A program made the translations under genes and the position numbers. This document shows positions 1-10,859 of a stretch of 64,000 nucleotides of DNA, piece by piece (positions within the stretch are counted from its first letter, which is position 1; the number at the start of each line of letters is the position of its first letter). This DNA comes from Echria macrotheca (Eukaryota > Ascomycota > Sordariomycetes > Sordariales > Schizotheciaceae): NCBI GenBank assembly GCA_030411725.1, contig MU839844.1, positions 372,001-436,000 on the forward strand, written 5' to 3'. The notes beneath the pieces were generated by a model that saw only the letters and a program-made list of their open reading frames with translations, was not told the DNA's origin and searched no databases.

Positions 1-1
1 A

Positions 2-1031
2 ATCGCCAACTGGACATTCACCCCCTACCCCCCCTTCCCGCCCACCGTCTTCCCCAACATCGCCCTCTGGAACGCAACCAACCCGATCCAAAACAGCACC
101 TTCCAGATCCAAGTCTCCTGGCCCTTTGAGTGGTCCTCCTCGCGGGAGGACATCACCAACAAAACCGCTCTAACCATGTACCCCTTTTCCCCTTTTTACT
201 CCCCCTCCCCCTTTCCTCCAGTCCCTAACAAAACCCAAAAAAAAAAGGTACATCCTAGACGGCAACGCCCACGGCACCACAGCCTCCGAAGCCGTCAAGC
301 GCCGCCAGCCAGTCTCCTTCGGCCAGCCCGACACCGTGGTCGTATCAATCGGCTATCCACTCACCAATGCAGTCTACGACATGACCCACCGCTTCGTCGA
401 CTACAAACCGCCGTGGAACACATCGGAAAGCGGACCGGGGAAGGGCGACGATTTCCTCGATTTTATAGCGTCTGCGCTCCGCCCGTTTATTCACACCAGC
501 GTATTCCCGGGAAACGACATAAGATTTACACGTGATGCGATCTACGGCCACTCCTTCGGCGGTCTGTTGGCGGCGTATGCGTTGGTGACGAGGCCGGACA
601 TGTTTGATACGTTTCTTATTGCTAGTCCCGCGCTGGAGACGGGGGGCGGGAGGATACATGAGGAGATTAGGGCGAGGTGGGGGACGGGGGATCTGGGGGC
701 GTCGGCGTACTGTGTTTCTAGTGCGTGTGGTTTTGGATGTTCGGCGGCGACGAATGGGACGAAAGAGAAAAAACCGGCGGTTATGATTACGTATGGGAGT
801 TTGGAGACGTTTCCGGGGAGGAGGAGGACGGAGACGGAAGGGGCGTTTCAGACGAGACGGGCGTATTTTCGGGGATTGGGGTTGTTGATGCATTGTCATG
901 ATTTTTTTGATGAGGTTAAGGCGAGTGGGCGGGTGAGGGATGTGGTGCTGAAGGAGTATGTTGGGCAGGACCATGCGGGCGTGGCGGCGAGTGCGATTAC
1001 TGATGGGATTGACTATTTTGTTGATTGGTAG
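2..1031 (+). CDS. Siderophore esterase-like alpha/beta hydrolase (3' part only)
   Basis: The gene starts before the window. The visible reading runs from base 2 to 177, through a 70-nt intron at 178-247, then on to the TAG at 1029-1031. The splice restores a reading into YILDGNAHGT, the oxyanion-side start of the esterase D/IroE fold. GHSFGG (GxSxG nucleophile elbow) lies at about 547-564, and GQDHAG near the C-terminus probably carries the catalytic His. The family includes bacterial IroE/BesA and fungal ester hydrolases that open iron-siderophore rings, so intracellular iron release is the likely role, but other carboxyl esters are possible. It is convergent with the subtilase gene downstream. 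The N-terminus cannot be judged. The family call is fairly firm; the substrate is inferred. Confidence 0.75.
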
Positions 1032-1375
1032 CCAGTGTTGCTTCGATCTGTTGGACTGGGGTAGTGCGTTTGTCTGGTGTCAGGCGTTGGCGTTGAAAAG
1101 GGGTAATATCGATAATTGACGGTGTATGGCATCAGTATATAGTGTGTTGCTATGCGACGAAGTGATCCTGCAGAAGTTGCGCGGTCTCATACAAGCGAGA
1201 CACATAAGTTTCACATAGCACAGCCCAGATATTCATAATAATCAGTGAATCGTATCATAAGAGACTCATAAGCTCGATCAACAGAAATCAGTCATCAGTC
1301 TAAATGCAGCACAACATCCAACATGCACCTCTATGCCCGCACCCGTCTATCCAACCAGCACCCTCCCTCAATCAC

Positions 1376-2623
1376 TTAAGAAGAAGCACCGTTGAAGGCA
1401 AGAGCGTTGACAGTGCCGCTGGGGATGTCGGTGAGCACGTTGACAGTGGCCGTCTTCTTCATGTAGTCGCACAGGGCCGCAGGCGTCTTGGGGCCGAGCA
1501 GGGCGAGCAGGTAGGCACCGAGACCGGTGATGTGGGGGGTAGCCATGGACGTGCCGGAGATGGTGTTCTAGAACAGGTCAGTCAGCTTGCTAGGTATATA
1601 AATTCATAACACCAAAAAACTTACAGTCTCGTTGACTCCGCCGATCCACGAGGACAAAACATCCACGCCGGGGGCAAAGATGTCAACCAGGGTGCCGTAG
1701 TTGGAGAACCAGGCGCGGGTGTCGGTGTTGTCGCTGGCGCCAATGGTGCAGACGGTGGCCTCGCTGGCGGGCGAGTAGAACTGCGCGTCGTCGTCGCTGT
1801 TGCCCGCGGCCACGGCAAGGAACACGCCGGCCTTGACCATGGCAGCCGCGGCGGCGTTGATGGCCGTCGACTTGCCGCCGCCGAGCGACATGTTGGCGAC
1901 GGTGCCGTTGGGGCAGCTGCGCGTGGCCGAGTCGGCCGTCACAAAGTCCATACCAGCAATGACGCCGGCCGTGGTGCCCGAGCCCGACGAGTCGAGCACT
2001 TTGACGGCGTACAGCTTGGTCTTCTTGGCGACACCATAGTCAACACCGCCGATGGTGCCGGCGACGTGGGTGCCGTGGCCGTTGCCGTCGACCGACTGGT
2101 TGTCGCCGGCGTAGTTGGCCAGGAAGGTCGCGCGGCCCTGGAACTGCGAGTGGTCGGTGTAGATGCCCGTGTCGATGACGTACGAGCAGGTGCCGGCACC
2201 GGCGCTGGCGTCGTAGATGTACGAAGTCGCACCCTTGGCCCGGTGCGAGATGCGGCCCAGACCCCACGGGACGTCGGCCTGGGTGACGACATCATTGATG
2301 CGGAAGATGGCGTTTTGCTCAATGTAGTCGACCTGTCGCTGTTAGTTCGACACTTGTGTGAATGATCCCAGAAAACTCACCTCGGGCAGATCCTGGATCG
2401 TCTTGAGCGTCTTGCTGCTGAGATCGGCGGCGAACCCCTTGAACTTGCCGTTGGTGTAGACGTGCTTGGCTTCGACCGACTTGAGGCCCTTGAGCGTGTC
2501 CTGGACCGAAGTGCCCTCCTTGAACTTGACAATGTAGCTGCCCGGGATGACCTGGGCGCCGCGGGGCTGGATCACCGGGGCGGCGAGAGCCAGGGGGAGA
2601 AGAGAGGCCGCGAGGAAAAGCAT
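1376..2623 (-). CDS. Secreted subtilisin-like serine protease, proteinase K type (S8A)
   Basis: There are three exons on the minus strand: 2623-2381, 2332-1625 and 1567-1376, giving 380 aa, the usual size for fungal proteinase K-like enzymes. The N-terminus is a signal peptide (MLFLAASLLPLALAA), followed by an inhibitor I9 propeptide ending near DLPEV. The catalytic triad is visible: Asp in YVIDTGIY, His in NGHGTHVAGT and Ser in ISGTSMATPH. The last intron sits just before the Ser block. Introns are 48 and 57 nt. As in the family, the protein should be exported, autoprocessed and act as a broad-specificity extracellular endoprotease. It is convergent with the esterase gene. The start is the first ATG before the signal peptide. 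There is no sign of disruption. Confidence 0.93.
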
Positions 2624-2729
2624 TTTGATGGACGATGGTCAGAGGCGGCAGAGCGGTGAAGGCGAAGCTGGTGTTGATCGGGTTGGGATGAGGTTGATGA
2701 TGTTGACGAAATGTCGAGATGATGGCCCC

Positions 2730-2736
2730 TATTTAT
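2730..2736 (-). promoter_or_regulatory. TATA-like element of the subtilase gene
   Basis: ATAAATA on the minus strand lies 107 nt upstream of the subtilase ATG, a plausible distance for a TATA element plus a short 5' UTR. This is a motif match only. Confidence 0.35.
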
Positions 2737-4811
2737 CATGACCGTCTCCTTTTCGTCTCAGACACAAAGTGCTGACCTTCCACATGAGGCCCGAGGACCC
2801 TTGGTCGATGCGTGATACCCCCAGGGCCGAAAGAGGGAAGGTCACAGACGTTGGAAGCTTGAGGAACCATCATGTCAAAGCGGCGGCCGACGCGGCTACC
2901 TACCCAACGCGGCGTGTCCAAGCCTCAAGGCGTGATCCGAGGTGCCCGTGATGCAGCTCCGACATCCGCCATCGGACGCGGGCTTCGCGGGTTGTGGTGT
3001 GTGTTGGCAACCTTCAGTCCAGAATGCAAAGTGAGTCCCAATCCATACGGCAGTTGACATTAAGCCCTACCGATGGGGCCAGCATCGTGGGGGTGACAAG
3101 ACGGGAATAGAAAGTGGTAGCGACCCCGGCGGACCAGGCGAAAAGCTTCGTATGCTGCCAAAGGGTCCTGTTGGATCTGCGTGTGACGGCAACGCCACAG
3201 CAGCAATGTTCCTGGCGTGCCGTCAGAGTTGAGTTGTGGTCACCTTCCCGGTTTGGCAACCGCTTAAATAGCCACGGCCCAGCCCACGCGACACGTCCCC
3301 GTCGTCTTCAACGCTCAACCCGGTTCTGAGTAAGAAGCCTTGATGTTCGAGATGTCACAATCGACGTGGGATCGTCGACATGATTGATCTTATCTTGGGG
3401 CTGATCTCACCATTGTCAGTTGTGCATTCCGAGAAGAGGCCGCGACTTTCCAAAGCGGGATATAGCTCTGACCTGGTCAATATAGGCGCGCATGCTGGGG
3501 GCGCATCCGCACCCTAGTGACAAGATAGATTAAATGCAATTTAGAGTTGCGAATCAGCGCCGACTGCCCGCGCTCCTGACAGAGTCTTCTGAGGCCCGAC
3601 CGAGCCAAAATAGCGACAGGAGCCCATCGAGGATTGATGAGATGGTGTCGAGGACGGGATGACCGCGGCCGATGGCTCGTCGAGATAAGGTCCTGAAGTG
3701 TGAATGTCGACGAGTCGCCGTCATTGCGCAGCATCACGACCCGGATGCCATCTCGTCTGCCGGGTAAACTCTCTCCGAGATTGCTCCCGCAGCTCGCCTC
3801 TTCCCTCGATCGGGTCTGTCTCGCCTACGTACGGTCGGTAACGTTGTGAAGATTCATATGCACCAGGGATTTTTGCTAATATCTGGCCGCGAGAGCCTCA
3901 TAGTTTAATCGTGGTGGATGGCGAACCTGAAGTATGAGGTAGACCGTGGTTAGCATATGCTTCTTTTGTTGTACGGGATTGCTGGCTAGTGCATAGCTCC
4001 GAGAGGCTAGCGACGACATACCTCGAGAGTCATTTCCTGAGCAGAGGATACTTGCCGAGTCGAACGGTGATTGTTCCAGGCTGGAACTAGGGAGCATTTC
4101 TGGGCGGAATTGAAATGGCAGACCTACTAAACATGGGAGCCGGCCAAAAGACACAAGAGCTCATCCATGAATCTGGCTGTAGTTAAATTCAAGCACGAAG
4201 GTCAGTTCCTTTGGGCGTGGTTTGTGCTGGGTACCTACATAGCCAACATCTCAATCAACGACATGAGGTGTGGACATCCAGATCACATCGTATCTATGCC
4301 TCCACTACGCTCACTCCATCCCCGGGTCTGTATCCTGGAGCAGAAATCTCCAAAAACATCCTTCCCAGCAACACAGAACAAGCCGAAAATCTCCATCTCA
4401 AATATGCCATCGTTTTTGCAGCTTTACTGCCATCTAGAGCTGGTCCCGTGGCTTGGGCCATGCTACCCGAATCGAGGGGATGAGCTGGACTGGCTAGGCA
4501 GAACCAGCTTCTTGCTTCGAGCGGGGTAGGGCCAATCAGTCCTTCCGGTTGAGAAAATCGAAGAGAGGGGGAGGGGGAGATAAAGCCTGGGATTATTGTC
4601 GTCTCTTATCAACTCCAACCATCGTCCGCACAAACTGAAGCAGCGACGGCCCACAGACACGCCATGGTCAAGTTCTCGACCGGCTCTTCCAAAGTGCAGC
4701 AAGTGCGGACAGACCAGCACTTTCCTCGCGATCCAAGATCTCAGCCCACGTCACCGCCTTCAAGAGTCACCATCTCGTGACTGTGCTCTACAGGGACCTT
4801 GCGCAACCATC
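2737..4811. other. Intergenic region, no gene seen
   Basis: About 2 kb between the subtilase promoter and the HET gene. Only short ORFs without codon-usage or motif support are present. The reading frame of the HET gene is open back to 4596 but contains no ATG before 4812, so 4596-4811 is read as 5' UTR. Confidence 0.6.
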
Positions 4812-7010
4812 ATGGGTTCAAGTCTGTTTGATTTCTTTACGGCACGTCAGAAAGCCAGGACAGTCAAGCCTTCCCAGATGCCTCCGCTGCATCAAGCCCA
4901 TGGCTCAAGCGGCAACCTTGAAGGTCTCGATTCGGAGGACCAAGCCGAAACTGACGGGACCGCAAATCCCGTTGACACAACAGACCGGCTGTGTCACGAT
5001 TGCCAAAACATCGACGATATTATTCAATCAGCCTTCAAGGAATGGGAGAAAAATCCAAGGAGGATCGATAGCGACGGGAGCGAGCATTCATTGGACCATG
5101 TCTCCCAGCGCAGCTCATGCCGCCTCTGTCGCTTTCTGTTTTGTGCCAGGACGCCGCTCGAAGGCAACACTACACCTGAACCGACATATGAGCTCCACAT
5201 GCTGCCCGCAAAGAATAAGCTTCAGCTTGGGGGAATTGATTATCTTGGGATTCCGGAATTCGAATTCAACGACTCGCCGGCGTGTGTTGTACTTCCCTCC
5301 GGGTATCAAGAACGGTTGTATATGGGGAATCCTGGGCCGGAACCAGCAGGGATAATACTGCCGTTGACCGGCCATCTAAACGGGATCTCTGGTCGAGCCG
5401 TACACCCTCGTGTCGATATTTCCGTTGTCAAGGAATGGCTCAACTTCTGCGACGTCACCCACGGTGCTATTTGTGGTGGAGTGTCTGATCCCATGCCTGC
5501 TGGATTTCGAGTGATTGATTGCTCAACCCGCTGCTTGGTTCTAGGAGAGACTCTCCATAATTCGCAGCATTATTTGACGCTCAGCTACGTATGGGGCGGA
5601 ACGGGGGCCGGCGAAAACGAACCCCCCAACACCAACAACGAGATCCCAAAGACGCTGCCTCATACCATCGAGGACTCCATCCTGCTGACCTTGCGCCTCG
5701 GATACCGTTATCTTTGGATCGACCGTTATTGCATCCCACAGGACCACGCAATCAAGGAGTCCCAGATCCAAGCCATGGACTCCGTCTACCGTAACTCGGC
5801 ACTTACCATCATTGCAGCTGCTGGCAACAACCCACACTACGGCCTTCCGGGAATTAGTACCAGACTGCGAGAACCGTACCCCTCCATCACCCTAGGCTCA
5901 CACCACCTCGTCTTCGCTCCTTACGCTAAGCGTGACACTTACGGTTCAACCTGGGGCGCCCGCGGTTGGACCTACCAGGAAGGCCTCCTCGCCCGACGTA
6001 AGCTCGTATTCACCGACAAGACCGTCTACTTCCAATGCTCGGGCATGCACGCGATCGAGAGCATATCTGTCCCTCTGACGAAAATTACGGAGTTCAGAGA
6101 CCAAAAACTTACCAAGCGAGCTGATATATCACGAGTGTTCCCGTATGGTGGCATCAGCGACATGGAAATGTACGCTCGCATAGGGGAGTACATGCCTCGC
6201 AAATTCACCTTCGAATCGGACGCCCTAAATGCCTTTAGAGGGGTTCTCTCTGCCTCTGAACGCGCCTCCGGCTGTCGGAGTTTATTAGGCCTTCCGCTCA
6301 TGTCGCCCCAGAGATATCCCCGGCACGCAGCTCTGATACGTCTCATAGACTCACTTGCCTGGGACATATCTGGCGTCGTGCTCGGCACTCAGCCTCAGGG
6401 TTTGGAAAGAAGAAGGCTGTTTCCGAGCTGGACGTGGTTAGGGTGGAGAGTTCAGGGCCCTGCATCGATCGGTAGGGGGCATTACCTTAAATCCAGGGTA
6501 CCAGTGGTGGAAGTTCAAGTTGAATTTGTCGACGGCACGAGAGTGGTGTGGAATTCAGAGACTGCAGAGGGGATATTGGATAGGGCTAAACATGGGGAAT
6601 CATATGCGTTTCTACTTATCCAAGGACCAACCTTGAGCGCAAGGATATCCCAACAGGGTCATTTCGAAGGCATCAACGGGAGCGATGATGGGGCAGGGAT
6701 TTTGAAATTCATTAGGGAGCCCTACGACGTCGTCTGGGTGCCTTTTGGGATACCGGAGGAAATGGAGACGGTCGAGCTCACGCTGGTGGTTTTAGCGATT
6801 GAAAGGCAAAGGCGGGAGCGGTTATCTGATGGCTGGGGATATTTGCGTACAGTCACTATCCTGGTGTTGTATCAACCGGAAGGGGCCAAGCACTTTGAGA
6901 GGGTGAGGGTTCTAACTATTGCGCCGTCGCACGACGAGAACCGACGCTGGAACACGGAGGGATCGGTTGATATGAAGGGCTGGGAGAGAAGGACGGTGAG
7001 GGTTGGGTAA
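4812..7010 (+). CDS. HET-domain (heterokaryon incompatibility) protein
   Basis: A single exon of 732 aa. An N-terminal Cys-rich module (LCHDCQNIDD and SCRLCRFLF) precedes the HET domain (PF06985), which spans about residues 250-390. Its hallmark blocks are all visible: YLTLSYVWGG, YLWIDRYCIPQD, the SVYRNSALTIIAA block and GWTYQEGLLARR. HET proteins trigger compartment death on non-self recognition in ascomycetes; many paralogues are otherwise uncharacterised. The start chosen is the first ATG in frame. The gene is intact with no frameshift. Its 3' end lies 112 nt from the 3' end of a UstYa-like gene (convergent). A specific allorecognition role is not shown by the sequence. Confidence 0.9.
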   Translation: MGSSLFDFFTARQKARTVKPSQMPPLHQAHGSSGNLEGLDSEDQAETDGTANPVDTTDRLCHDCQNIDDIIQSAFKEWEKNPRRIDSDGSEHSLDHVSQRSSCRLCRFLFCARTPLEGNTTPEPTYELHMLPAKNKLQLGGIDYLGIPEFEFNDSPACVVLPSGYQERLYMGNPGPEPAGIILPLTGHLNGISGRAVHPRVDISVVKEWLNFCDVTHGAICGGVSDPMPAGFRVIDCSTRCLVLGETLHNSQHYLTLSYVWGGTGAGENEPPNTNNEIPKTLPHTIEDSILLTLRLGYRYLWIDRYCIPQDHAIKESQIQAMDSVYRNSALTIIAAAGNNPHYGLPGISTRLREPYPSITLGSHHLVFAPYAKRDTYGSTWGARGWTYQEGLLARRKLVFTDKTVYFQCSGMHAIESISVPLTKITEFRDQKLTKRADISRVFPYGGISDMEMYARIGEYMPRKFTFESDALNAFRGVLSASERASGCRSLLGLPLMSPQRYPRHAALIRLIDSLAWDISGVVLGTQPQGLERRRLFPSWTWLGWRVQGPASIGRGHYLKSRVPVVEVQVEFVDGTRVVWNSETAEGILDRAKHGESYAFLLIQGPTLSARISQQGHFEGINGSDDGAGILKFIREPYDVVWVPFGIPEEMETVELTLVVLAIERQRRERLSDGWGYLRTVTILVLYQPEGAKHFERVRVLTIAPSHDENRRWNTEGSVDMKGWERRTVRVG

Positions 7011-7122
7011 TTGAGCTGGTAGTTCTTGCTAGGAAGCATCTTGTGGAGAGCTGTGATATTTGAGACAATTGCACTGAACTCTCTCGATACAAGCTCGTAT
7101 ATTCGCCACATTGCCCCCCGAC

Positions 7123-7947
7123 CTACTCAGAATGTACATGATGTCCCTCCCTCGAAGCCCTCTTCGCCGCCTCGGTGCTGGCGTTCATCATAACCGGCAC
7201 ATCCAACAAAAACACCTCCCCCTTCTCCCCCGTCGTCCCCGACAAATCCAGCGGGGGGATATGATTCAGAATCAACCGCGTACAGTGCCGGATATGCTCC
7301 AGACTATCGAACCGCTCCTCCATGACCGTCCCCGTCTCGCGCATCCGCCACAGCTTCTGCCAGTAGAAAAGGCAGTGCGCGACGTGCCACCGCCGCGACG
7401 TCCAGAATTTCGTGTGCGTGCCGCCTAGCGAGCCGAGTTCGGAGGGGGGGATGGGAATCTGTGCTTGGGCGTCGAGGAAGTAGGACCAGGATGCGTTGGG
7501 GCCCGGGCCGGAGGCGTCGAATTGGGCGGTTAGCACCGGGTCGCGGCAGGTGGGCGGGAGCCAGGCGGCGGCTAGGGTGTCGTAGGTGCAGTTTAGGCGG
7601 AGGGCTTCGGCGGGGTTGGAGCCGCAGTTGCAGAGGTTTAGGGTGGGGGGGAGGGTTGAGGGGCGGTAGACGTCTGGGACTGGAGGTGGGGATGGGGATA
7701 GGGGTTGGCGAGGGAGGAAGGGGAGGAGGAGGAGGGAGAGGAGGCCGTAGAGGGCTAGGGCGTAGATTGTTAGGTTGAATATGGTGGTTAGGTAGCGGTG
7801 ACGCTTCGGGGGTGGTGGGTTGGGTTGATGTCGGGTTTTGGGGAGGAGGGATTCCTCATCGGATGAGGAGGAGGGTATGTCGAGAGTGACCTCGTGTTGC
7901 TCATAGGAGCTCTTGACGAAAGGGGTCGAAGGGGACGGCGAGTCCAT
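7123..7947 (-). CDS. UstYa/DUF3328-family oxidase-like membrane protein A
   Basis: A single exon of 274 aa. A cytosolic, acidic and Ser-rich N-terminus is followed by one membrane helix (about residues 53-77) and a lumenal domain. Two copies of the family HxxHC motif are present: HVAHC (188-192) and HIRHC (218-222). A third family block, NCTYDTLAAAWLPPTC, lies at about 119-134. UstYa and UstYb perform oxidative macrocyclisation of ribosomal peptides such as ustiloxin, phomopsin and asperipin, while other DUF3328 proteins act in other secondary-metabolite clusters. The gene is in tandem with a second DUF3328 gene and 2.9 kb from a secreted repeat protein, which favours a peptide-modifying role. 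Function is inferred; the family is clear. Confidence 0.88.
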   Translation of the reverse strand: MDSPSPSTPFVKSSYEQHEVTLDIPSSSSDEESLLPKTRHQPNPPPPKRHRYLTTIFNLTIYALALYGLLSLLLLPFLPRQPLSPSPPPVPDVYRPSTLPPTLNLCNCGSNPAEALRLNCTYDTLAAAWLPPTCRDPVLTAQFDASGPGPNASWSYFLDAQAQIPIPPSELGSLGGTHTKFWTSRRWHVAHCLFYWQKLWRMRETGTVMEERFDSLEHIRHCTRLILNHIPPLDLSGTTGEKGEVFLLDVPVMMNASTEAAKRASREGHHVHSE

Positions 7948-9003
7948 GTTGAATATTGCCGGTGTCTCAATGATTTCAGACGCCAGAAGTTGGGTAGATC
8001 GCGCTTAGAGACCGGAAGTAAAAGAGAGGTCAAGTGTCAAGCTTGGATGGGGACGACGAGCCCTGAAAACGAAATCAAAACGCCATTGCCTAAGGATAGA
8101 AGGAATGCTGGAAAGTAGACGAGTGGTCGTGAATGAATTTTGCAGAGGAGGAAAAAAAAAAGAGGGGAGCTGTAAATCTCTGGGTACGAAGAAAGGGCAT
8201 CATCCTCTGTACAACGAGCTTCTAGAAGTGCCAAGAACGTTGGGCTTTCACGACTTTCGGACATGGCATGACATGATACGGGCTGAACATCATCTGTTCA
8301 ACAGCAAGCCAGTATGCATCTGATCATTGGCTCTCATGATCCGAATCCAGAAACTAGATGGAGGCTTTGTAGGGCTGTTTTCGTCCGGTTTATGCCTCAG
8401 AGCTGTGTGACAGAGCTGCAGGGCATTTTCACCGGAATGAAGCCTCCGTGGATAGCTCCGATGAAGACAAATCCGATGAACGAAAGACGAGTGGTGACAC
8501 TGGTAGGAAGGATATGACAGAAAGCCTAGCAGGCGCTTTTGGTTCCTGCGTCGTCAGGTACGGACGGGCTCTGATTGGTTGGTCTCCTGGGTGCTGCGGC
8601 GAATCCCCTGAGTGCTTGGCGGGCGCTCAGGGGTAAGGGGCTCAGCCGCGGCTGACAATGACAGCTGGTTGGAGTAACCGACAATGCGGCCGTCGAGTTT
8701 TTTGTCTATGGGATTACTGGTGTGCGTGGCTTCGGAGATACTGCAAAATGGCCTGGCTTGACTGGAAGAAATGTTGCAACTCTTGACCAAGAAAGACAAA
8801 AAGCCGGACATCAGAATAGTGGTGGATGTGGTCAGTGATGGACGATAAACAGAGAGCACATGCACCTGGCATTTTACTCGTGAATCAGGGTCATAGTGAG
8901 TCTAGGTGAGGCAAAATAGGTATGCAGCAAACCAAATAGTCTTGTCCTGATAATACTTCACATTTGCTTGCTATTTGACCCGTATCACGTAGAAAAACCG
9001 CCA
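7948..9003. other. Intergenic region between the two UstYa-like genes
   Basis: About 1.06 kb. It should hold the promoter of UstYa-like A and the 3' UTR of UstYa-like B. Only short unsupported ORFs are seen. Confidence 0.6.
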
Positions 9004-9967
9004 TCAGTTAAAATGCCCATCATGATCAGGATGCAACAATGCCGGCGCCAGCCCCAGATTCAAATGCCCATCCTCGCCCGGCCCGTCCGGGAACGGATCG
9101 CCATACTTGGGATGCACCAACAAGCCCTTCTGGTACGGATCAAAGCTGCGCTCCGCCATCCAAGCCTCAATCTCCTCCCACACCACACACTGATGATTCC
9201 CATTATCCTTGGTCGCCGGTTTCGAACTCCTACTCAACGTCAGCTTTATATAGTCCCCTGGAAACAAAAACATACACATCACTCCACCGCATCGGCACCA
9301 GCGCCGTGTCGGCGTTGCACTGGATATACTGCCTGAGATAATCAACACAGTGATCCGAGTGCAGCCGCAGCAGCGCGGCGTCCGTCTCGGTGAGGTTGGG
9401 GTAGTACGTCGCCGCGTACAGGTTGCGATGCAGCCGCCGGACGCAGTGCAGGCCGTGGTACGCCGACATGGTCACCATCGACCCGCTGCCGTCGGCGAGC
9501 TTGACGATGCGCTCGTCCGACGCGAACTCGCCGAGCTCTGCCGCGGACACGCGCACGTTGTCGTGTTTCTGAAGGGTTGCCCAGGCGCGCTCGAGCGCCG
9601 GCCGCGGAGGGCCGGTGTAGTCGGTCGGCGGGGAGCGGTTGAGCGTGCCGTTGGGGAAGTAGTTGGACGGCCGGATGGCGAGCTTGCGGGTTTGTAGCGT
9701 GTTGGAGGGCACGACGGTGCGAGGGGGGTAGGTTTGGGCGGTTAGGGTGCTGAGGGTGATGGACATGGCGGTTAGGTTGGCGATGAGGAGGAGGACTAGC
9801 ACGGCGATGGAGCGCCAGTGGTGGGTGGTGGTGGTCTGGGGGTGCCGCACGAAGGGCTCATCTTCGTCGGGGTCGCTGGACTCGCTGCCTCTGTCGGTTG
9901 ACGGCCGGAGGGAGGAGTACTGGGTCATTTTTGGTGAAAATAGGTCTTTGAAGGCCATTTTGGCCAT
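9004..9967 (-). CDS. UstYa/DUF3328-family oxidase-like membrane protein B
   Basis: Two exons: 9967-9276 and 9229-9004, giving 305 aa. The 46-nt intron has donor GTATGT, branch GCTGAC and acceptor TAG, and restores the conserved tail NHQCVVWEEIEAWM. The protein has a short cytosolic N-terminus, one membrane helix (about 52-77), and both family motifs: HGLHC (171-175) and HSDHC (203-207), followed by CNADTAL. This is the canonical UstYa layout, closer to the characterised UstYa/UstYb type than protein A. It diverges from the repeat-protein gene across an 892-bp intergenic region, so the two could share a promoter. The start could be 9967 or 9958 (MAK or MAF); the membrane topology is the same for both. 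Confidence 0.88.
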
Positions 9968-10859
9968 GTACACACAGAAGTTCCGAGTATTCAAACAGGA
10001 CTGAGATCGTAAGGAGTGCAGACGGGATGTTGAAGGCAAGTGATGCAGAAAGAGGACAATGAGTATTCGAGTTCGGGATGGGGAAGACCTTGGACTCGGA
10101 ATAGAGGGAAATGCCACCATAGACGACACCTTGTCTTGCGTCGTTGAGTTTCCGCCCGTGTGCCTCGCGGCGGTAGGGCTGAGCGCCGACCCGAAGCATC
10201 GCCGCCGCTTGGGGCCAATGAGACTGCCGCCAAGACCAGTTCAGCTCCCACATCGATTGGTCTTGGTGATTCGACCGAGCTCGGGCCAGGGCATACCGAC
10301 TACACTAGAAGATCGGAAAATACTCGATAACCTTCTTGTCGGATATCGTGGTTGCGGCTGCCGTGAAGACTCCGGAAGCGCGGGGCGGTGTTGTTTTCAA
10401 CGGAAAAGGGGTAATCACCGGCCTCGGTCTAATTGGTTGGGTTCTATGAAGTGGTGAAACACCAACGGTGGTCACCCTTCGGAGATGATGGTGATGTCGA
10501 GAGTTGGTCTTGTTATTGGATGTTGCGGGGGGTAGGCGAGGCAACCCGGAACGCCCAGGCGTTCTCCAAGGGTGTTGCGTCCTTGTCTACACTGTTCCTG
10601 GACTTAGAGGACACTGGCTAGGGAGGTCATCATGGATGGGTCTTGGACTGAACTTTGAGATATAAGTATCAGATTGTTCGCTCATTCATCATCATCCAAC
10701 TCATCCTCACAGCAGTATCTCAGCATTTCATCTCCAGTCTTTCAGGCATCCACTCATCTCTCTCAGGAGTCACTCATCTCTTTCAGCCGCTCATTTTCAT
10801 TCGTCTTCCACTTCATCATCTGCTTTCTCGCTTCATAAACCAGCATACACACCTCCAAA
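9968..10859. promoter_or_regulatory. Shared divergent promoter region of UstYa-like B and the repeat-protein gene
   Basis: The two start codons face away from each other across 892 bp. On the plus side, a TATA-like element at 10661-10668 is followed by a CT/CA-rich leader (about 10680-10858) typical of well-expressed fungal genes. No specific transcription-factor site is assigned. Confidence 0.55.
10661..10668 (+). promoter_or_regulatory. TATA-like element of the repeat-protein gene
   Basis: TATAAGTA lies 199 nt upstream of the ATG at 10860 and just ahead of a pyrimidine-rich leader. This is a motif match only. Confidence 0.4.

Noticed and set aside
4167..4529. 120-aa ORF upstream of the HET gene
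   Set aside because: No motif, overlapping second frame is equally open, and no splice signals connect it to the HET gene.
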